Both the position numbers and the translations under genes were made by a program. A DNA stretch of 57,025 nucleotides from CAZPRY01 sp964589175 (GTDB taxonomy: Bacteria > Fidelibacterota > UBA2242), in contig CAZPRY010000027.1 in assembly GCA_964589175.1 (NCBI GenBank), positions 1-57,025 on the forward strand. The letters run 5' to 3'. Under the pieces are notes generated by a model. It saw only the letters and a program-made list of their open reading frames with translations, was not told the DNA's origin and searched no databases. Positions 1 to 9,126 of the stretch are shown here, one piece after another. Numbering within the stretch: position 1 is the stretch's first letter; each line of letters opens with the position of its first letter.

Positions 1-231
1 ATTGTTAACAATGGATACAGTTTTTATAATAAAACAGGTTTGTCAAAGGTCTCTTTAAGCCAAGTTCAGGTACAACAATCGGTTCAAGAAAAAAAAATTA
101 TATCTGCAATTGCAAAAATATTCGAAGAAGTCTCGAACTCAAATGAAAAACTTGCAAACCGAGTTTTTTGGTTGGAATTAATAATTGCGATCGCCACAGT
201 TGCCGGTGTTTTCATTACTTTTATTGATTAA
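1..231 (+). CDS. C-terminal part of a small membrane protein (5' end outside window)
   Basis: The reading frame is open from base 1 to the stop at 229-231, so the gene probably starts before the window; a TTG at 40 could be a start but has no clear ribosome binding site. The visible 76 residues are a polar, probably helical stretch (rich in Q, E, K and N) followed by one hydrophobic segment (WLELIIAIATVAGVFITF) that ends almost at the C-terminus, as in a tail-anchored or single-pass protein. No family is recognised. It is AT-rich compared with the recN operon next to it. Confidence 0.45.
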   Translation: MVNNGYSFYNKTGLSKVSLSQVQVQQSVQEKKIISAIAKIFEEVSNSNEKLANRVFWLELIIAIATVAGVFITFID

Positions 232-336
232 TCAAGTGATATAACTATAATTTAAACCCGAACACCCTTGTCCGGAAAAATGTTGCCACAACAGACACAA
301 AAGCCTATAATGCATAAAAACTGAAAACACCATGGG

Positions 337-354
337 CCTCAAGCGCTATTGAGG
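337..354 (-). terminator. possible terminator hairpin after recN
   Basis: A perfect 6-bp inverted repeat (CCTCAA, 6-nt loop, TTGAGG) lies about 35 bp beyond the recN stop. On the minus strand it is followed only by a loose T-rich stretch, so it is a weak candidate. Confidence 0.25.
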
Positions 355-387
355 ATGAATGATTTAGTCAGGGATTTTAGATTAGTG

Positions 388-2097
388 TCAGCTGCCCTGC
401 AACAGTTCGGAGGCCTGCTGCAGGCTGGTTGCTGTAATTCTCTCGCCGCCGATCAGTTTGGCAATTTCCTGGACTCGCTCACTTTGCGACAGTTTGCGAA
501 CCGCGGTTTGAGTGCGATCGCCGTGAACCGTTTTCTCGACACTGACATGCGCGTGGCCCAGACCGGCGATCTGGGGGAGATGGGTAATACTGATCACCTG
601 GTGAAAGGCCGCCAGCGTTTTGAGCTCCACACCGACGACATGCGCGATCTTGCCTGAAATTCCCGTATCGATTTCATCGAAAATCAGAACCGGTATGCGG
701 TCCCGGCCGGCGGAAATCGATTTCAGGGCCAGCATGATGCGTGAGACTTCGCCGCCTGAAACGATATTCACCAGCGGGCGGAGCGGTTCGCCGGGATTGG
801 TGCTGATTTCGAAGGCAATATTGTCCATGCCGTTCGGATCGCCGCGGTAGTTTTGGCCATCGTGCCGCACCCAGCCCTTGGGATCCGGAACGTAGTCGAT
901 GCTCACCCGGAAGCGGCTGCCACGAATGCCCAATCTTTCCAGGACAGTCTGAATTTGCCCTTCCAGGACATGAGCATTGTCGCGACGGCTCTGCGATAAG
1001 CGGAGCGCCGCCGCACTGTATTTCGCCAGGATTTGATCCAGTTCCGCATCCAGTTTGCGGATTTCCAGGGCAAGCCCCTCATCGTTGTCGATTTTCGACA
1101 TGATTTCGGTCTGGTAGGCAATAAGCTCTTCAACCGAGCGATTGTATTTTTTCATCAGCTGCTGGATCAGGAAGAGCCGCTGGTTGATGGTCTCCAGTCT
1201 TTTCGGATCGAACTGGATTTCGGTGCTGTAGCGCGAAAGGCTCTTGGAAAGGTCCTGGAACAGGTACTGCGTTTCTTCGAGACGGCTGACGTACTCACCG
1301 AATGATTTATCGATAGCGCTCAGAATACGCAGTTTCTTTAGGACGACCATGATTCGTTCGTAAAAAGTGTCTTCGCCCTCATAAAGCGCTTCGGACAGTT
1401 CGGAAGCGATCTGGTGCAGTTTCTCGGCATTCTCCAGAATGAGTTTCTCATCGACCAGTTCCTGGTATTCCCCGACTCGCGGATTAGTCTTCCGGATTTC
1501 CGATATCTGGAATTCCCAGAGTTCCTTCTTCTCGAGGTTTAAACGATGCCGTTCAGCCAGGTTATCGCGCTTGTCCCGCAGATTTTTTACCTCGTGCCAC
1601 AATTGCGAAACCGTCGTAATCTGGTCGTGATAATCACCAAATGCATCCAGAAAAACGATGTGATTGGCTTCGTTGAGCAGGGACTGGTGATCGTGCTGGC
1701 CGTGCAGATCGACCAACAGATTCCCGGCTTCTTTCAGAACCGCAATCGGACAGGGACTATCGTTAATCCAGGCCCGGGAACGGCCGGCGTTATTCAATTC
1801 GCGCCTGAGAATGACTCCATCACCCAAACCGGAATCGATCCCCTGCTCCTGCAGAAAGGCATTGAGGGGCGAGTGATGCAGACTGCCCGCAAACTCGCAT
1901 TCAATCAAGGCTTTGTCGGCGCCGGAGCGGATCATCGTCAGATCGGCTTTCTCCCCCAGAGCCAGACTCAGCGCGTCAATAATGATCGATTTGCCTGCCC
2001 CGGTCTCACCGGTGATAACCGTAAATCCATCTTCAAAGCGGACTTCGATACGGTCGATAATCGCAAAGTTTTCGATTTTGAGATTGGCAAGTCTCAT
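388..2097 (-). CDS. recN: DNA repair protein RecN
   Basis: RecN is an SMC-like ATPase that acts in recombinational repair of double-strand breaks. The 569-aa product has the usual family length: Walker A GETGAGKS at residues 30-37, a long coiled-coil middle (about 150-370), the ABC signature SGGE at 447-450 and Walker B VLIFDE at 470-475, followed by a conserved THLPQIA stretch. It begins MRLANLKIENFAI, typical of the family. Its start overlaps the stop of the upstream VanZ-like gene by 4 bp (ATGA type), so it is the last gene of the acpS-nnr-vanZ-recN run. Confidence 0.97.
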   Translation of the reverse strand: MRLANLKIENFAIIDRIEVRFEDGFTVITGETGAGKSIIIDALSLALGEKADLTMIRSGADKALIECEFAGSLHHSPLNAFLQEQGIDSGLGDGVILRRELNNAGRSRAWINDSPCPIAVLKEAGNLLVDLHGQHDHQSLLNEANHIVFLDAFGDYHDQITTVSQLWHEVKNLRDKRDNLAERHRLNLEKKELWEFQISEIRKTNPRVGEYQELVDEKLILENAEKLHQIASELSEALYEGEDTFYERIMVVLKKLRILSAIDKSFGEYVSRLEETQYLFQDLSKSLSRYSTEIQFDPKRLETINQRLFLIQQLMKKYNRSVEELIAYQTEIMSKIDNDEGLALEIRKLDAELDQILAKYSAAALRLSQSRRDNAHVLEGQIQTVLERLGIRGSRFRVSIDYVPDPKGWVRHDGQNYRGDPNGMDNIAFEISTNPGEPLRPLVNIVSGGEVSRIMLALKSISAGRDRIPVLIFDEIDTGISGKIAHVVGVELKTLAAFHQVISITHLPQIAGLGHAHVSVEKTVHGDRTQTAVRKLSQSERVQEIAKLIGGERITATSLQQASELLQGS

Positions 2098-2555
2098 GAT
2101 GTTTCCTCATCATTCGCGACGGTCTGATCTTTGGCAGAAGAAAATGGCTTTTTCCGGATAAATGCCTTGTCTCTCAGGACATAAAAAATCCAGATTCCGA
2201 GAACAATCCCAACCGCATCCGCAACGAAATCAAAAAAAGAACAGTCACGACCGGGTACAAACAATTGATGCACTTCATCCGTTCCCGCGTAGAAAAGTCC
2301 CCAGACCAGGCTGAAGACGACGGCATATCTGATCGGACGCAAGAACCGGCTAAAGCGCGTCGCCAGCATGAGCAGATAAGCGTAAATCCCGTACTCGAGA
2401 AAATGCACAAACTTATCGAAAAACCGAATCCCGACCCTTGGAATTTCCGACTGTTCCAGGGAAGAGAGGCCAAAAATCAAGATGGTATATAGAATGGCCG
2501 GTACCGCGTACCAGTAGCTCTTTTCTATCGGATTCGATCGAATTTCTTTAAACAT
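2094..2555 (-). CDS. VanZ-like family membrane protein
   Basis: A 153-aa integral membrane protein with about four hydrophobic segments. It carries the VanZ-like signature DEVHQLFVPGR, then a conserved D and a glycine-rich last helix (FDFVADAVGIVLGIW). The biochemical role of the family is not settled; the founding member affects teicoplanin resistance, but most homologues are simply envelope proteins. The chosen start overlaps the end of nnr by 31 bp and has no obvious Shine-Dalgarno sequence, so the N-terminus is uncertain. It overlaps recN by 4 bp and is probably co-transcribed. Confidence 0.85.
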   Translation of the reverse strand: MFKEIRSNPIEKSYWYAVPAILYTILIFGLSSLEQSEIPRVGIRFFDKFVHFLEYGIYAYLLMLATRFSRFLRPIRYAVVFSLVWGLFYAGTDEVHQLFVPGRDCSFFDFVADAVGIVLGIWIFYVLRDKAFIRKKPFSSAKDQTVANDEETS

Positions 2556-4084
2556 TTTGGAATATAAGTTAATAGATCTCCGGCGATAAATCCCCGGATT
2601 CCGAGTTCTTCGTAAGCTTCATCGGCCGCCAGACCGTGGATATAGACCGCCGACGCGGCTGCCTCGAAGGAGTTCATCCCCTGCGCGCGAAAGGCGGCGA
2701 TGACACCGGTAAGCACATCCCCGGTACCGCCGCTGGCCAGGGCCGGGTTCCCGGTGGAATTCACCGCAACGGTCAAGTCCGGGGCGACGATTATCGTCGG
2801 AGCACCCTTCAGGACGAGCGTGCACCTGTGTTTGTGCACAAATTCCCGGGCATGTTCGATGATATCCTGCCGGATCTCGGTTGCCGGGATACCGGTCAAA
2901 TCGGAAAATTCGCCCAGGTGGGGTGTGATGATCAGATCGTCTATTGTATGAATTAGTTCCAGGTTTTGGTGAAAAATACGCAGACCGTCCGCATCGACGA
3001 CAACCGGTTTCGCTTTCCATTCGGACAGCAGTTTCTTGCCAAAAGCCATGACATCTCGCCGCCTTGATACACCGGGACCGAAAACAATCAGATCGCTCCA
3101 GTCGATTCGTTCTGCAGCAGCCATAAGTGAATGCGGGGTAAAACTATGGTCTTTGGATTCCGGCAGGGGCAGGGTTAAGGCCTCGGTCAACTTGATTTCC
3201 ATGATCCCGTTGAGGCTTTCCGGCACGGCTGCGACAACCAGTCCCGCTCCCGCCCGCATTGCGCCCAGCGCCGAGAGGGTTGCTGCGCCGGTCATTCCCG
3301 GCGATCCGGCAAAGATCAGTATCTTGCCCTGCCGGTGCTTATAGGTATCCGCGTCGATCGCGGGCAACATGCGCTCTACTTCAACTCCCCGGATCAGGTA
3401 GGTTTCATTTTCAAGCACTGAATAGGCTTGCGGCGGATAACCCAAATCCACAAGGGCCACCTCACCGGCATAACGCTTTCCCGGGTGAAACAGCAACCCA
3501 CGTTTTAGAAAGCCCATCGTGACCGTCTTGCGGGCCTGGACGGCCAGGCCGCCAACCTGTCCCGTGTCACCCCGGATACCCGAAGGAATATCGACGGCCA
3601 GCACCGGCAGTTCCGTTTCATTGATCAAGGCAATGATGTCCCGGGTGATGCCTTTGACGTCGCCCCGGAAACCAGTCCCGAGCAAGGCGTCAATGATCAG
3701 ATCGGCTTCCCGGATAATAGCCAGTTTACCGAGTTCATCGTCTTCCCGGATGACCTTTATTTTCAGTTGTGCTTCACGGCAGCGCTGGTAGAAATGCCGG
3801 GCATCGCCCTGGATTTTCTCCGGATCACCGACAATCCAGATATTGATGTCGCCGCCCCACTCCCACAGATTGCAGGCCGCCACGAAACCGTCCCCGCCGT
3901 TATTGCCGGTACCGCAGAAAATATCGATGCGGCTGCCCGGTACATCTTTTAACAGGAGTTTGGCTTTGAGAGAGACAAAATTGCCGGCTTTCTGCATAAG
4001 TTCGATCCCGGGAATTCCGATCTCGTCCATCGTGAACCGGTCCACCCTGCGGGCTTCTTCGCTACTAAGTATGTATTCCCTCAT
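2525..4084 (-). CDS. nnr: bifunctional NAD(P)H-hydrate repair enzyme (epimerase and ADP-dependent dehydratase)
   Basis: The enzyme repairs damaged nicotinamide cofactors: the N-terminal YjeF_N domain epimerises the R and S forms of NAD(P)H hydrate, and the C-terminal ribokinase-like domain dehydrates the S form using ADP. The 519-aa length fits the two-domain fusion. NNGGDG is at residues 61-66 in the epimerase domain; ASGGTGD is at about 450-456 in the kinase-like domain, followed by the family-typical RGFIAGDLL. Its first codons overlap the acpS stop by 4 bp. The acpS-nnr neighbourhood is common in bacteria. Confidence 0.95.
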   Translation of the reverse strand: MREYILSSEEARRVDRFTMDEIGIPGIELMQKAGNFVSLKAKLLLKDVPGSRIDIFCGTGNNGGDGFVAACNLWEWGGDINIWIVGDPEKIQGDARHFYQRCREAQLKIKVIREDDELGKLAIIREADLIIDALLGTGFRGDVKGITRDIIALINETELPVLAVDIPSGIRGDTGQVGGLAVQARKTVTMGFLKRGLLFHPGKRYAGEVALVDLGYPPQAYSVLENETYLIRGVEVERMLPAIDADTYKHRQGKILIFAGSPGMTGAATLSALGAMRAGAGLVVAAVPESLNGIMEIKLTEALTLPLPESKDHSFTPHSLMAAAERIDWSDLIVFGPGVSRRRDVMAFGKKLLSEWKAKPVVVDADGLRIFHQNLELIHTIDDLIITPHLGEFSDLTGIPATEIRQDIIEHAREFVHKHRCTLVLKGAPTIIVAPDLTVAVNSTGNPALASGGTGDVLTGVIAAFRAQGMNSFEAAASAVYIHGLAADEAYEELGIRGFIAGDLLTYIPKCLKKFDRIR

Positions 4085-4449
4085 CCGGACACCACCGCAA
4101 TTGCTGTTGCGTAATCTTTGACATGCGAGATAGAAATCTCGATTTGATATTGGTCATGAACAACACTCAGAGAGTCCAGCAGTTTGACAAAAGGACGCCC
4201 GTCCGCATCGTTGTTAATCTCGATTTTGGGTAAAGGAAAGTTCAGTTCCGGCCGGGCCGCCATGAGCGCTTTCTGGATCGACTCCTTAGCGGCGAACTTG
4301 CCGGCATAATGCTGTTCCGGAAACGCCTTGCTTTCACAATAGCGTACCTCATTTTCCGAAAAGATTTTGTTCAGAAATGTCCCGCCGTAGCTGCGGATCG
4401 AAGATTTGAGACGTGCCACTTCGACGATGTCGGTCCCGACCTTAAACAT
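4081..4449 (-). CDS. acpS: holo-[acyl-carrier-protein] synthase
   Basis: AcpS transfers 4'-phosphopantetheine from CoA to a serine of acyl carrier protein. The 122-aa protein has the normal length and both signature motifs: GTDIVEVARLK near the N-terminus, with the Mg-binding aspartate, and KFAAKESIQKAL around residues 51-62 with the second metal/CoA site. It overlaps the HAD-phosphatase gene upstream by 8 bp and nnr downstream by 4 bp, so translational coupling is likely. Confidence 0.96.
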   Translation of the reverse strand: MFKVGTDIVEVARLKSSIRSYGGTFLNKIFSENEVRYCESKAFPEQHYAGKFAAKESIQKALMAARPELNFPLPKIEINNDADGRPFVKLLDSLSVVHDQYQIEISISHVKDYATAIAVVSG

Positions 4450-5128
4450 TTTGTAATTCCTTCCGGATAATCGGGATTAATTCCGCGACGGAATTGATCT
4501 CAAAATCCGCACCGGGATGCTGCGTATCGAAATTGTCGCCGTAGCGCGCAAAAATGGTCTTCATCCCTACTTTGGCAGCGCCGATCATATCGCGCTCAGC
4601 CCAGTCGCCCACCATAATCGCATCCTGCGGTCGACAACCCAGACGCTCCAGAGCCAGAAGAAAGGGTTTCGGATGCGGTTTGCGCTCGCGGGTATCTTCG
4701 TAGGTAATGACATGGTCGAAGTAATTCTGCAGATTGGTGGCGCAAATCCGCAGCCAGGCCTCACGGCGCGGCGCGTCGGAGATAACCGCCAATTTCAAAC
4801 GCAACTTGATAAGTTCAATCAGGGTCTGATGAACGCCGGGATAGGTTTGCAGGACACTTTCCTTTGCCCGGCGATAGGCCAGGATGGCAGCCGCTAGAAT
4901 TTTATAGTCGATACTCCCCAATTCGCGCTCGAGGTAATCGTCGAATACATATTGATATTCGATCCCTTTTTCGCTGTAGATGAGGTTGATTCCGCTACTG
5001 ATCTCCTGCGGCGAGCGCTGCATCCCGGCATCCAGCATCGCCTCAACAGCGGCGTTTACGCCGGCTTCTTTCATCCGCATAAAATCGAGGAGTGTATTAT
5101 CGAGGTCGAAAATTACCGAACAGATCAT
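4442..5128 (-). CDS. HAD-superfamily hydrolase, phosphoglycolate phosphatase/YjjG-like
   Basis: A 228-aa haloacid dehalogenase-type phosphatase. The catalytic motifs are in order: motif I FDLDNTLLDF with the nucleophile aspartate at residue 8 and the acid at 10, motif II VISDA, motif III lysine in RKPHPKPF, and motif IV GDWAERD. A helical C1 cap sits between motifs I and II. The substrate cannot be read from sequence; subfamily I members act on small phosphorylated metabolites or nucleotides. It is the first gene of the acpS-nnr-vanZ-recN run. Confidence 0.88.
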   Translation of the reverse strand: MICSVIFDLDNTLLDFMRMKEAGVNAAVEAMLDAGMQRSPQEISSGINLIYSEKGIEYQYVFDDYLERELGSIDYKILAAAILAYRRAKESVLQTYPGVHQTLIELIKLRLKLAVISDAPRREAWLRICATNLQNYFDHVITYEDTRERKPHPKPFLLALERLGCRPQDAIMVGDWAERDMIGAAKVGMKTIFARYGDNFDTQHPGADFEINSVAELIPIIRKELQNV

Positions 5129-5191
5129 AGTTATGTTGGATTAAGATAGTCAGAATTTCCAAATCATGCAAATACGAATCCGCCAAATGGA

Positions 5192-5220
5192 AAAAGGGTG
5201 AGATTATTTCCCACCCTTTT
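5192..5220 (-). terminator. rho-independent terminator after the TPR gene
   Basis: A perfect 9-bp inverted repeat, AAAAGGGTG / CACCCTTTT with an 11-nt spacer, whose minus-strand copy ends in a T-run. It lies 22 bp past the stop of the TPR gene and separates that gene from the HAD-acpS operon. The A-tract on the other side makes it potentially bidirectional. Confidence 0.75.
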
Positions 5221-5241
5221 CATATCATATTTTTTTATTCG

Positions 5242-6546
5242 TTACTCGAGCGTTTTCAATTCGAATTCGGCGACTCTCTTCCATTTCGGATCTTTCGCGG
5301 CCATCTGCAGAGCCTGTTTGGCGGCAGCCCGATTTCCCAGACAGCGCTCCGCAACGCCCAACTCAATCAGAGCCGGTGCATAGTTGGCCTTAATCTTCAG
5401 AGTTTCTTCCGCGGCTTCCTTGGCCTCGGGACATTTTCCCTGATGATTGTAGGCCTGGGCCAGGCGCAACCAGCTGGTGTAGCTGTTGTCTTTCATCTCG
5501 ACGGCTTTTTTCAGATATTTGATAGCATCTGCGTAATTCTTCATCTCAATTTCAATCGCCCCGAGATTGGCGTAAGCGGCGCCGTAATCGGGTTTCAGGT
5601 CAATTACTTTTTTGAAAGCCGGTATCGCTTCGTCGTATTTCTTGATGCTATAGAAAAGGTTTCCCAGGTTGTTCCAGGCGTCAATGTAGGTTTCATCCAG
5701 CTGGATAGCCTTCTCGAAAGCCGCCTGGGCTTCCTCGTAGTTTTTCAATTTCAGGTAAATTTTACCCTTGACCAACTGCGATTTGGAATATTCGGAATTA
5801 ATCTCGATACTGCGATTTACCGCTTCCAGGGCTTTATCGAAATCATTCTCTTCGCGGTAGACGACGGCGAGAAAGTATTGCACCAGGTAATCATCCGGAT
5901 TCAATTCAGCAGCCTGCCGGAATTTCTCCATCGCGGCTGTATTGTTGCGGCGCTGCATGAGTTGATTGCCGTCCTTCAGGAACTGGGCTGTAGCGGCATC
6001 ATAGCTGGTCTTGTAGCGCTCTTCTTGCGGTTTCATCTCGATGGCTATGTGAAAATTTTCCCGCGCCTCGGCAAGCGCCCCGACACGCACCTGGGTTCGT
6101 GCAAGGCTGTAATACCCGTCGGCAAAATTGGGATTCTCCACAATCATCTCCTGATAGACTTTGATGGCTCCATTCAGATCGCCGGAATTGGTAAACCGTG
6201 AGGCCTCTGTTAATTTGCTTTGGAAGGCGGACATGCTATTGCGAATTTCGCGGTATTCAGGATTGGCGAGGTCCATGTTAAGGGCAATGTCCACATAGGT
6301 TTTGGCATTATCGAGATCCCCCATGGCAAAATAGACCCTTCCGAGCAGCATGTTGGCATCGGCATTCGTGGGAGATTGTTCGATAATATCCTTGCACAGG
6401 GTTAATGCATCCTCGTATTTTTTATCCTGGAAGAGATTGAATGCATCGATTAGAGAATCCGATTCCTGAGCAATCAATCCAGACAGGGAAAATAGGAGTA
6501 CCAGCAGCACCAGTGTTCGTCTGGCAATTGAATGGAATAAATTCAT
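5242..6546 (-). CDS. secreted TPR-repeat protein
   Basis: A 434-aa protein made almost entirely of tetratricopeptide repeats after a signal peptide (MNLFHSIARRTLVLLVLLFS, cleavage near GLIAQ). About ten 34-residue repeats are visible from residue 30 to the end, for example units ending in AIEMKPQEERY, AAELNPDDYLVQYFL and VIDLKPDYGAAYANLG. TPR arrays bind partner proteins; no enzyme domain is present. With the signal peptide it should act in the periplasm. It stands alone between the tRNA gene and a terminator. The specific role is unknown. Confidence 0.88.
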   Translation of the reverse strand: MNLFHSIARRTLVLLVLLFSLSGLIAQESDSLIDAFNLFQDKKYEDALTLCKDIIEQSPTNADANMLLGRVYFAMGDLDNAKTYVDIALNMDLANPEYREIRNSMSAFQSKLTEASRFTNSGDLNGAIKVYQEMIVENPNFADGYYSLARTQVRVGALAEARENFHIAIEMKPQEERYKTSYDAATAQFLKDGNQLMQRRNNTAAMEKFRQAAELNPDDYLVQYFLAVVYREENDFDKALEAVNRSIEINSEYSKSQLVKGKIYLKLKNYEEAQAAFEKAIQLDETYIDAWNNLGNLFYSIKKYDEAIPAFKKVIDLKPDYGAAYANLGAIEIEMKNYADAIKYLKKAVEMKDNSYTSWLRLAQAYNHQGKCPEAKEAAEETLKIKANYAPALIELGVAERCLGNRAAAKQALQMAAKDPKWKRVAEFELKTLE

Positions 6547-6582
6547 CTCTACGCTCCACTATTATTTAATGATACAAAATTG

Positions 6583-6666
6583 TGCCGAAGACGGGAGTCG
6601 AACCCGTACAGGCTAACGCCCACATGGCCCTCAACCATGCGTGTCTACCAATTCCACCACCTCGGC
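6583..6666 (-). tRNA. tRNA-Leu (anticodon GAG)
   Basis: Read on the minus strand, 84 nt fold as a class II tRNA. The acceptor stem is GCCGAGG with CTTCGGC (one G-U), the anticodon stem CATGG/CCATG encloses the loop TTGAGGG with anticodon GAG, there is an extra variable arm (GGGC/GCCT), and the T-arm is ACGGG-TTCGACT-CCCGT. The discriminator base is A. The long variable arm and GAG anticodon give leucine, reading CUC/CUU. The 3' CCA is not encoded. It lies between secG and the TPR gene on the same strand. Confidence 0.95.
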
Positions 6667-6708
6667 AATTCAAAATCATAACAAATATTCATTCAGATCT
6701 GAGCAAAT

Positions 6709-7059
6709 TTACTCTTCGGTCGGTGCGGCCGGCTGATTTTCGCCGGAAAGTACCTCCTGGGGAACTGAGAGATCGGCCGCCGGAGAAAGGCGACGATCCG
6801 CCTCGCGCCTTACGACACTGCCGGCTTCCCCTCTGGGCACAGAGATCAATGTGATCAGAATGGAGATTACCATAAATGCAATCGCGAAGCTGGTCGTCAA
6901 TTTTGATAGAAATGTCGCGGCCGTCCGCGATCCAAAAAGCGACCCGCCGCTGCCGCCGAAAGTACCGGACAGTCCGCCGCCCTTACTCGACTGCATGATA
7001 ATTACCAGCATCAAAATAATCGATACGATTACGTGCACGATGACTAAAAATGTATACAC
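6709..7059 (-). CDS. secG: preprotein translocase subunit SecG
   Basis: SecG is the small two-helix subunit of the SecYEG protein-conducting channel. The 116-aa product has the family pattern: a first TM (FLVIVHVIVSIILMLVIIMQ), the conserved SKGGGLSGTFGGSGGSLFGSRTA cytosolic loop in part, a second TM (FAIAFMVISILITLI), and a variable charged/proline-rich tail. The start is GTG; it overlaps the tpiA stop by one base (TAGTG), with a good AGGAG inside the end of tpiA. It forms a pgk-tpiA-secG operon, a common bacterial order. Confidence 0.95.
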   Translation of the reverse strand: MYTFLVIVHVIVSIILMLVIIMQSSKGGGLSGTFGGSGGSLFGSRTAATFLSKLTTSFAIAFMVISILITLISVPRGEAGSVVRREADRRLSPAADLSVPQEVLSGENQPAAPTEE

Positions 7060-7838
7060 TATTTCTCCTGCGTTAAGATAAATTGATCCACTGCATCAGC
7101 GATTTTAACGAATTTCTCTTCCTCTAAACTGGCACCGCCCACGAGAAATCCATCAATGCCTTCCGTCTCGATCAGCTCGCGTGCATTTTCCGGTTTGACA
7201 CTGCCGCCGTAGAGGATAGTCGTCTCTTCGGCTGCGGCCACCGAAAATTGGACCGCAAACAGATGCCGGATTAGTTGATGCATCTCCGAGGCTTGTTGCG
7301 GCGTAGCCGTCAGGCCGGTACCGATCGCCCAGACGGGTTCATAGGCGATGATGCATTTTTTCAGGTCTTCCGCGCTCAAGCCGGCGCAAGCCGACTCGTA
7401 CTGCGCCCTGATGACATTTTCCGTCTGACCGGCCTGGCGTTCCTCAATTTTTTCGCCGACACAAATAATGGGCTTCAGTCCCTGCGCCAGAGCCGCGTCG
7501 ATTTTGCTCTTGATCGTCTCAAACGTCTCATGGAATACATGCCGCCTCTCCGAATGCCCCAGGATGACATATTCGCATCCGGCGGAGAGTAGCATTTCAC
7601 CCGAGATTTCGCCGGTAAAGGCCCCCGATTTGGCAAAATGCATGTTCTGCGCACCCAGTCCGATCGATGTTTTTCTCAATATTTCGCTGATGGAAAAAAG
7701 CGACGTAAAAGGCGGACATAATATAAGTTTGACGCTTCTGAGATTCAATACCTTTTTCGACAAATTCAGGGTGAAATCGACGGATTCACGCACCCCTTTG
7801 AACATTTTCCAGTTTCCGGCAACAATATATTCTTTCAT
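7059..7838 (-). CDS. tpiA: triosephosphate isomerase
   Basis: Interconverts dihydroxyacetone phosphate and glyceraldehyde 3-phosphate in glycolysis and gluconeogenesis. The 259-aa TIM barrel keeps all catalytic residues: Lys11 in AGNWKMFK, His95 in GHSERR and Glu167 in AYEPVWAIGTG, plus the phosphate-binding GGSVKPENA near the end. It starts 7 bp after pgk and overlaps secG by one base. Confidence 0.98.
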   Translation of the reverse strand: MKEYIVAGNWKMFKGVRESVDFTLNLSKKVLNLRSVKLILCPPFTSLFSISEILRKTSIGLGAQNMHFAKSGAFTGEISGEMLLSAGCEYVILGHSERRHVFHETFETIKSKIDAALAQGLKPIICVGEKIEERQAGQTENVIRAQYESACAGLSAEDLKKCIIAYEPVWAIGTGLTATPQQASEMHQLIRHLFAVQFSVAAAEETTILYGGSVKPENARELIETEGIDGFLVGGASLEEEKFVKIADAVDQFILTQEK

Positions 7839-7845
7839 CCGTCTC

Positions 7846-9042
7846 CTATTTCTTTGTGATCAGATTAATCGGTTCTAACTCCAAACCGGCCAGCAGTTCC
7901 AGGGAAGCCCCTCCGCCGGTGGAAATATGGGTTACTTTATCGGCAAGTCCGAATTTACTCATCGCCGCGGCCGAGTCACCACCACCGATAACGGTGATCG
8001 CACCCGCAGCCGTCACTTCGGCCAGTTTGCGGGCCACAGATTCGGTTCCGGTCGAGAAGGGCGTGATTTCGAAGACCCCCATCGGGCCATTCCACAGGAT
8101 CGTCTTGCTGGATTCGATCACCTGCATATAAATCATGGTCGTATCGGGTCCGATATCCACTCCCAACTGGTCATCGGGGATCGCATCAAAACTCACGATA
8201 TCAACCGGCACGTTCTCGGAAAGTTCGGGAGCGACGACCACATCGGTCGGCAGGTAAATTTTGCAGTTATACTTTTCGGCTTTGGCCAGCGTCTCTTTGG
8301 CCAACTCGATTTTATCCTCTTCGAGGAGTGATTTGCCAATGCCATAGCCCTGGGCTTTCAGAAATGTGAAGAGCATGCCGCCGCCGATAAGGATATTATC
8401 AACCTTGCCGAAGAGTTTCTCGATGATCTCGATTTTGCCGGTGACTTTGGCGCCGCCCAGAATCGCGGTGTACGGTTTTTGGGGATTATCGAGAGCATCT
8501 TTCAGATAACGCAATTCCTTTTCCAGCAGGTAGCCGGCGGCACATTGCTTAAAATACTTGGCGATGCCGGCCGTCGAGGCATGGCTGCGATGGCTCGTTC
8601 CAAAGGCATCGTTCACGTACAAATCGGCTAATGAGGCCAACTGCGCCGCGAATTCCGGATCGTTTTTGGTTTCCTCGGCGTGGAAACGCAGGTTCTCCAG
8701 GACTAATACTTCGCCTTCTTTCATTGCATCAACCAGCGCCTTTACTTCATCACCCACACAATCCGGCGCGCAGGTTACTTTGTTATCGAGGTGGGTCTGC
8801 AGTTTGGCGGCAACCGGTTTCAGGCTCTGCTCGGGAACGACCTTGCCCTTGGGACGTCCGAGATGAGACATGAGAATCAGTTTAGCTCCGTCCGCCAGCA
8901 GTTTCTTGATGGTAGGCAGGGCTGCCCGAATACGGAAATCATCGGTTATATTTTGATTTTCATCCAAAGGCACGTTGAAATCAACACGGGCGATGACCCG
9001 TTTGCCTTTTACTTTCAAATCATCAATCGATAATCTAGCCAT
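7846..9042 (-). CDS. pgk: phosphoglycerate kinase
   Basis: Transfers the acyl phosphate of 1,3-bisphosphoglycerate to ADP. The 398-aa length is standard. Visible family features are RVIARVDFNVPL near the N-terminus (substrate loop), SHLGRPKG, the nucleotide-binding NGPMGVFE, and GGGDSAAA towards the C-terminus. It is the first gene of a pgk-tpiA-secG operon; about 85 bp upstream separate it from comF. Confidence 0.98.
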   Translation of the reverse strand: MARLSIDDLKVKGKRVIARVDFNVPLDENQNITDDFRIRAALPTIKKLLADGAKLILMSHLGRPKGKVVPEQSLKPVAAKLQTHLDNKVTCAPDCVGDEVKALVDAMKEGEVLVLENLRFHAEETKNDPEFAAQLASLADLYVNDAFGTSHRSHASTAGIAKYFKQCAAGYLLEKELRYLKDALDNPQKPYTAILGGAKVTGKIEIIEKLFGKVDNILIGGGMLFTFLKAQGYGIGKSLLEEDKIELAKETLAKAEKYNCKIYLPTDVVVAPELSENVPVDIVSFDAIPDDQLGVDIGPDTTMIYMQVIESSKTILWNGPMGVFEITPFSTGTESVARKLAEVTAAGAITVIGGGDSAAAMSKFGLADKVTHISTGGGASLELLAGLELEPINLITKK

Positions 9043-9126
9043 AGTTTTCCTTTTTGCTTTGGTTCAACCTGTACAACCTGAAAGTTTAATTCCTTCTTTC
9101 TACTAATTCAAGGAAAAATCATGCAT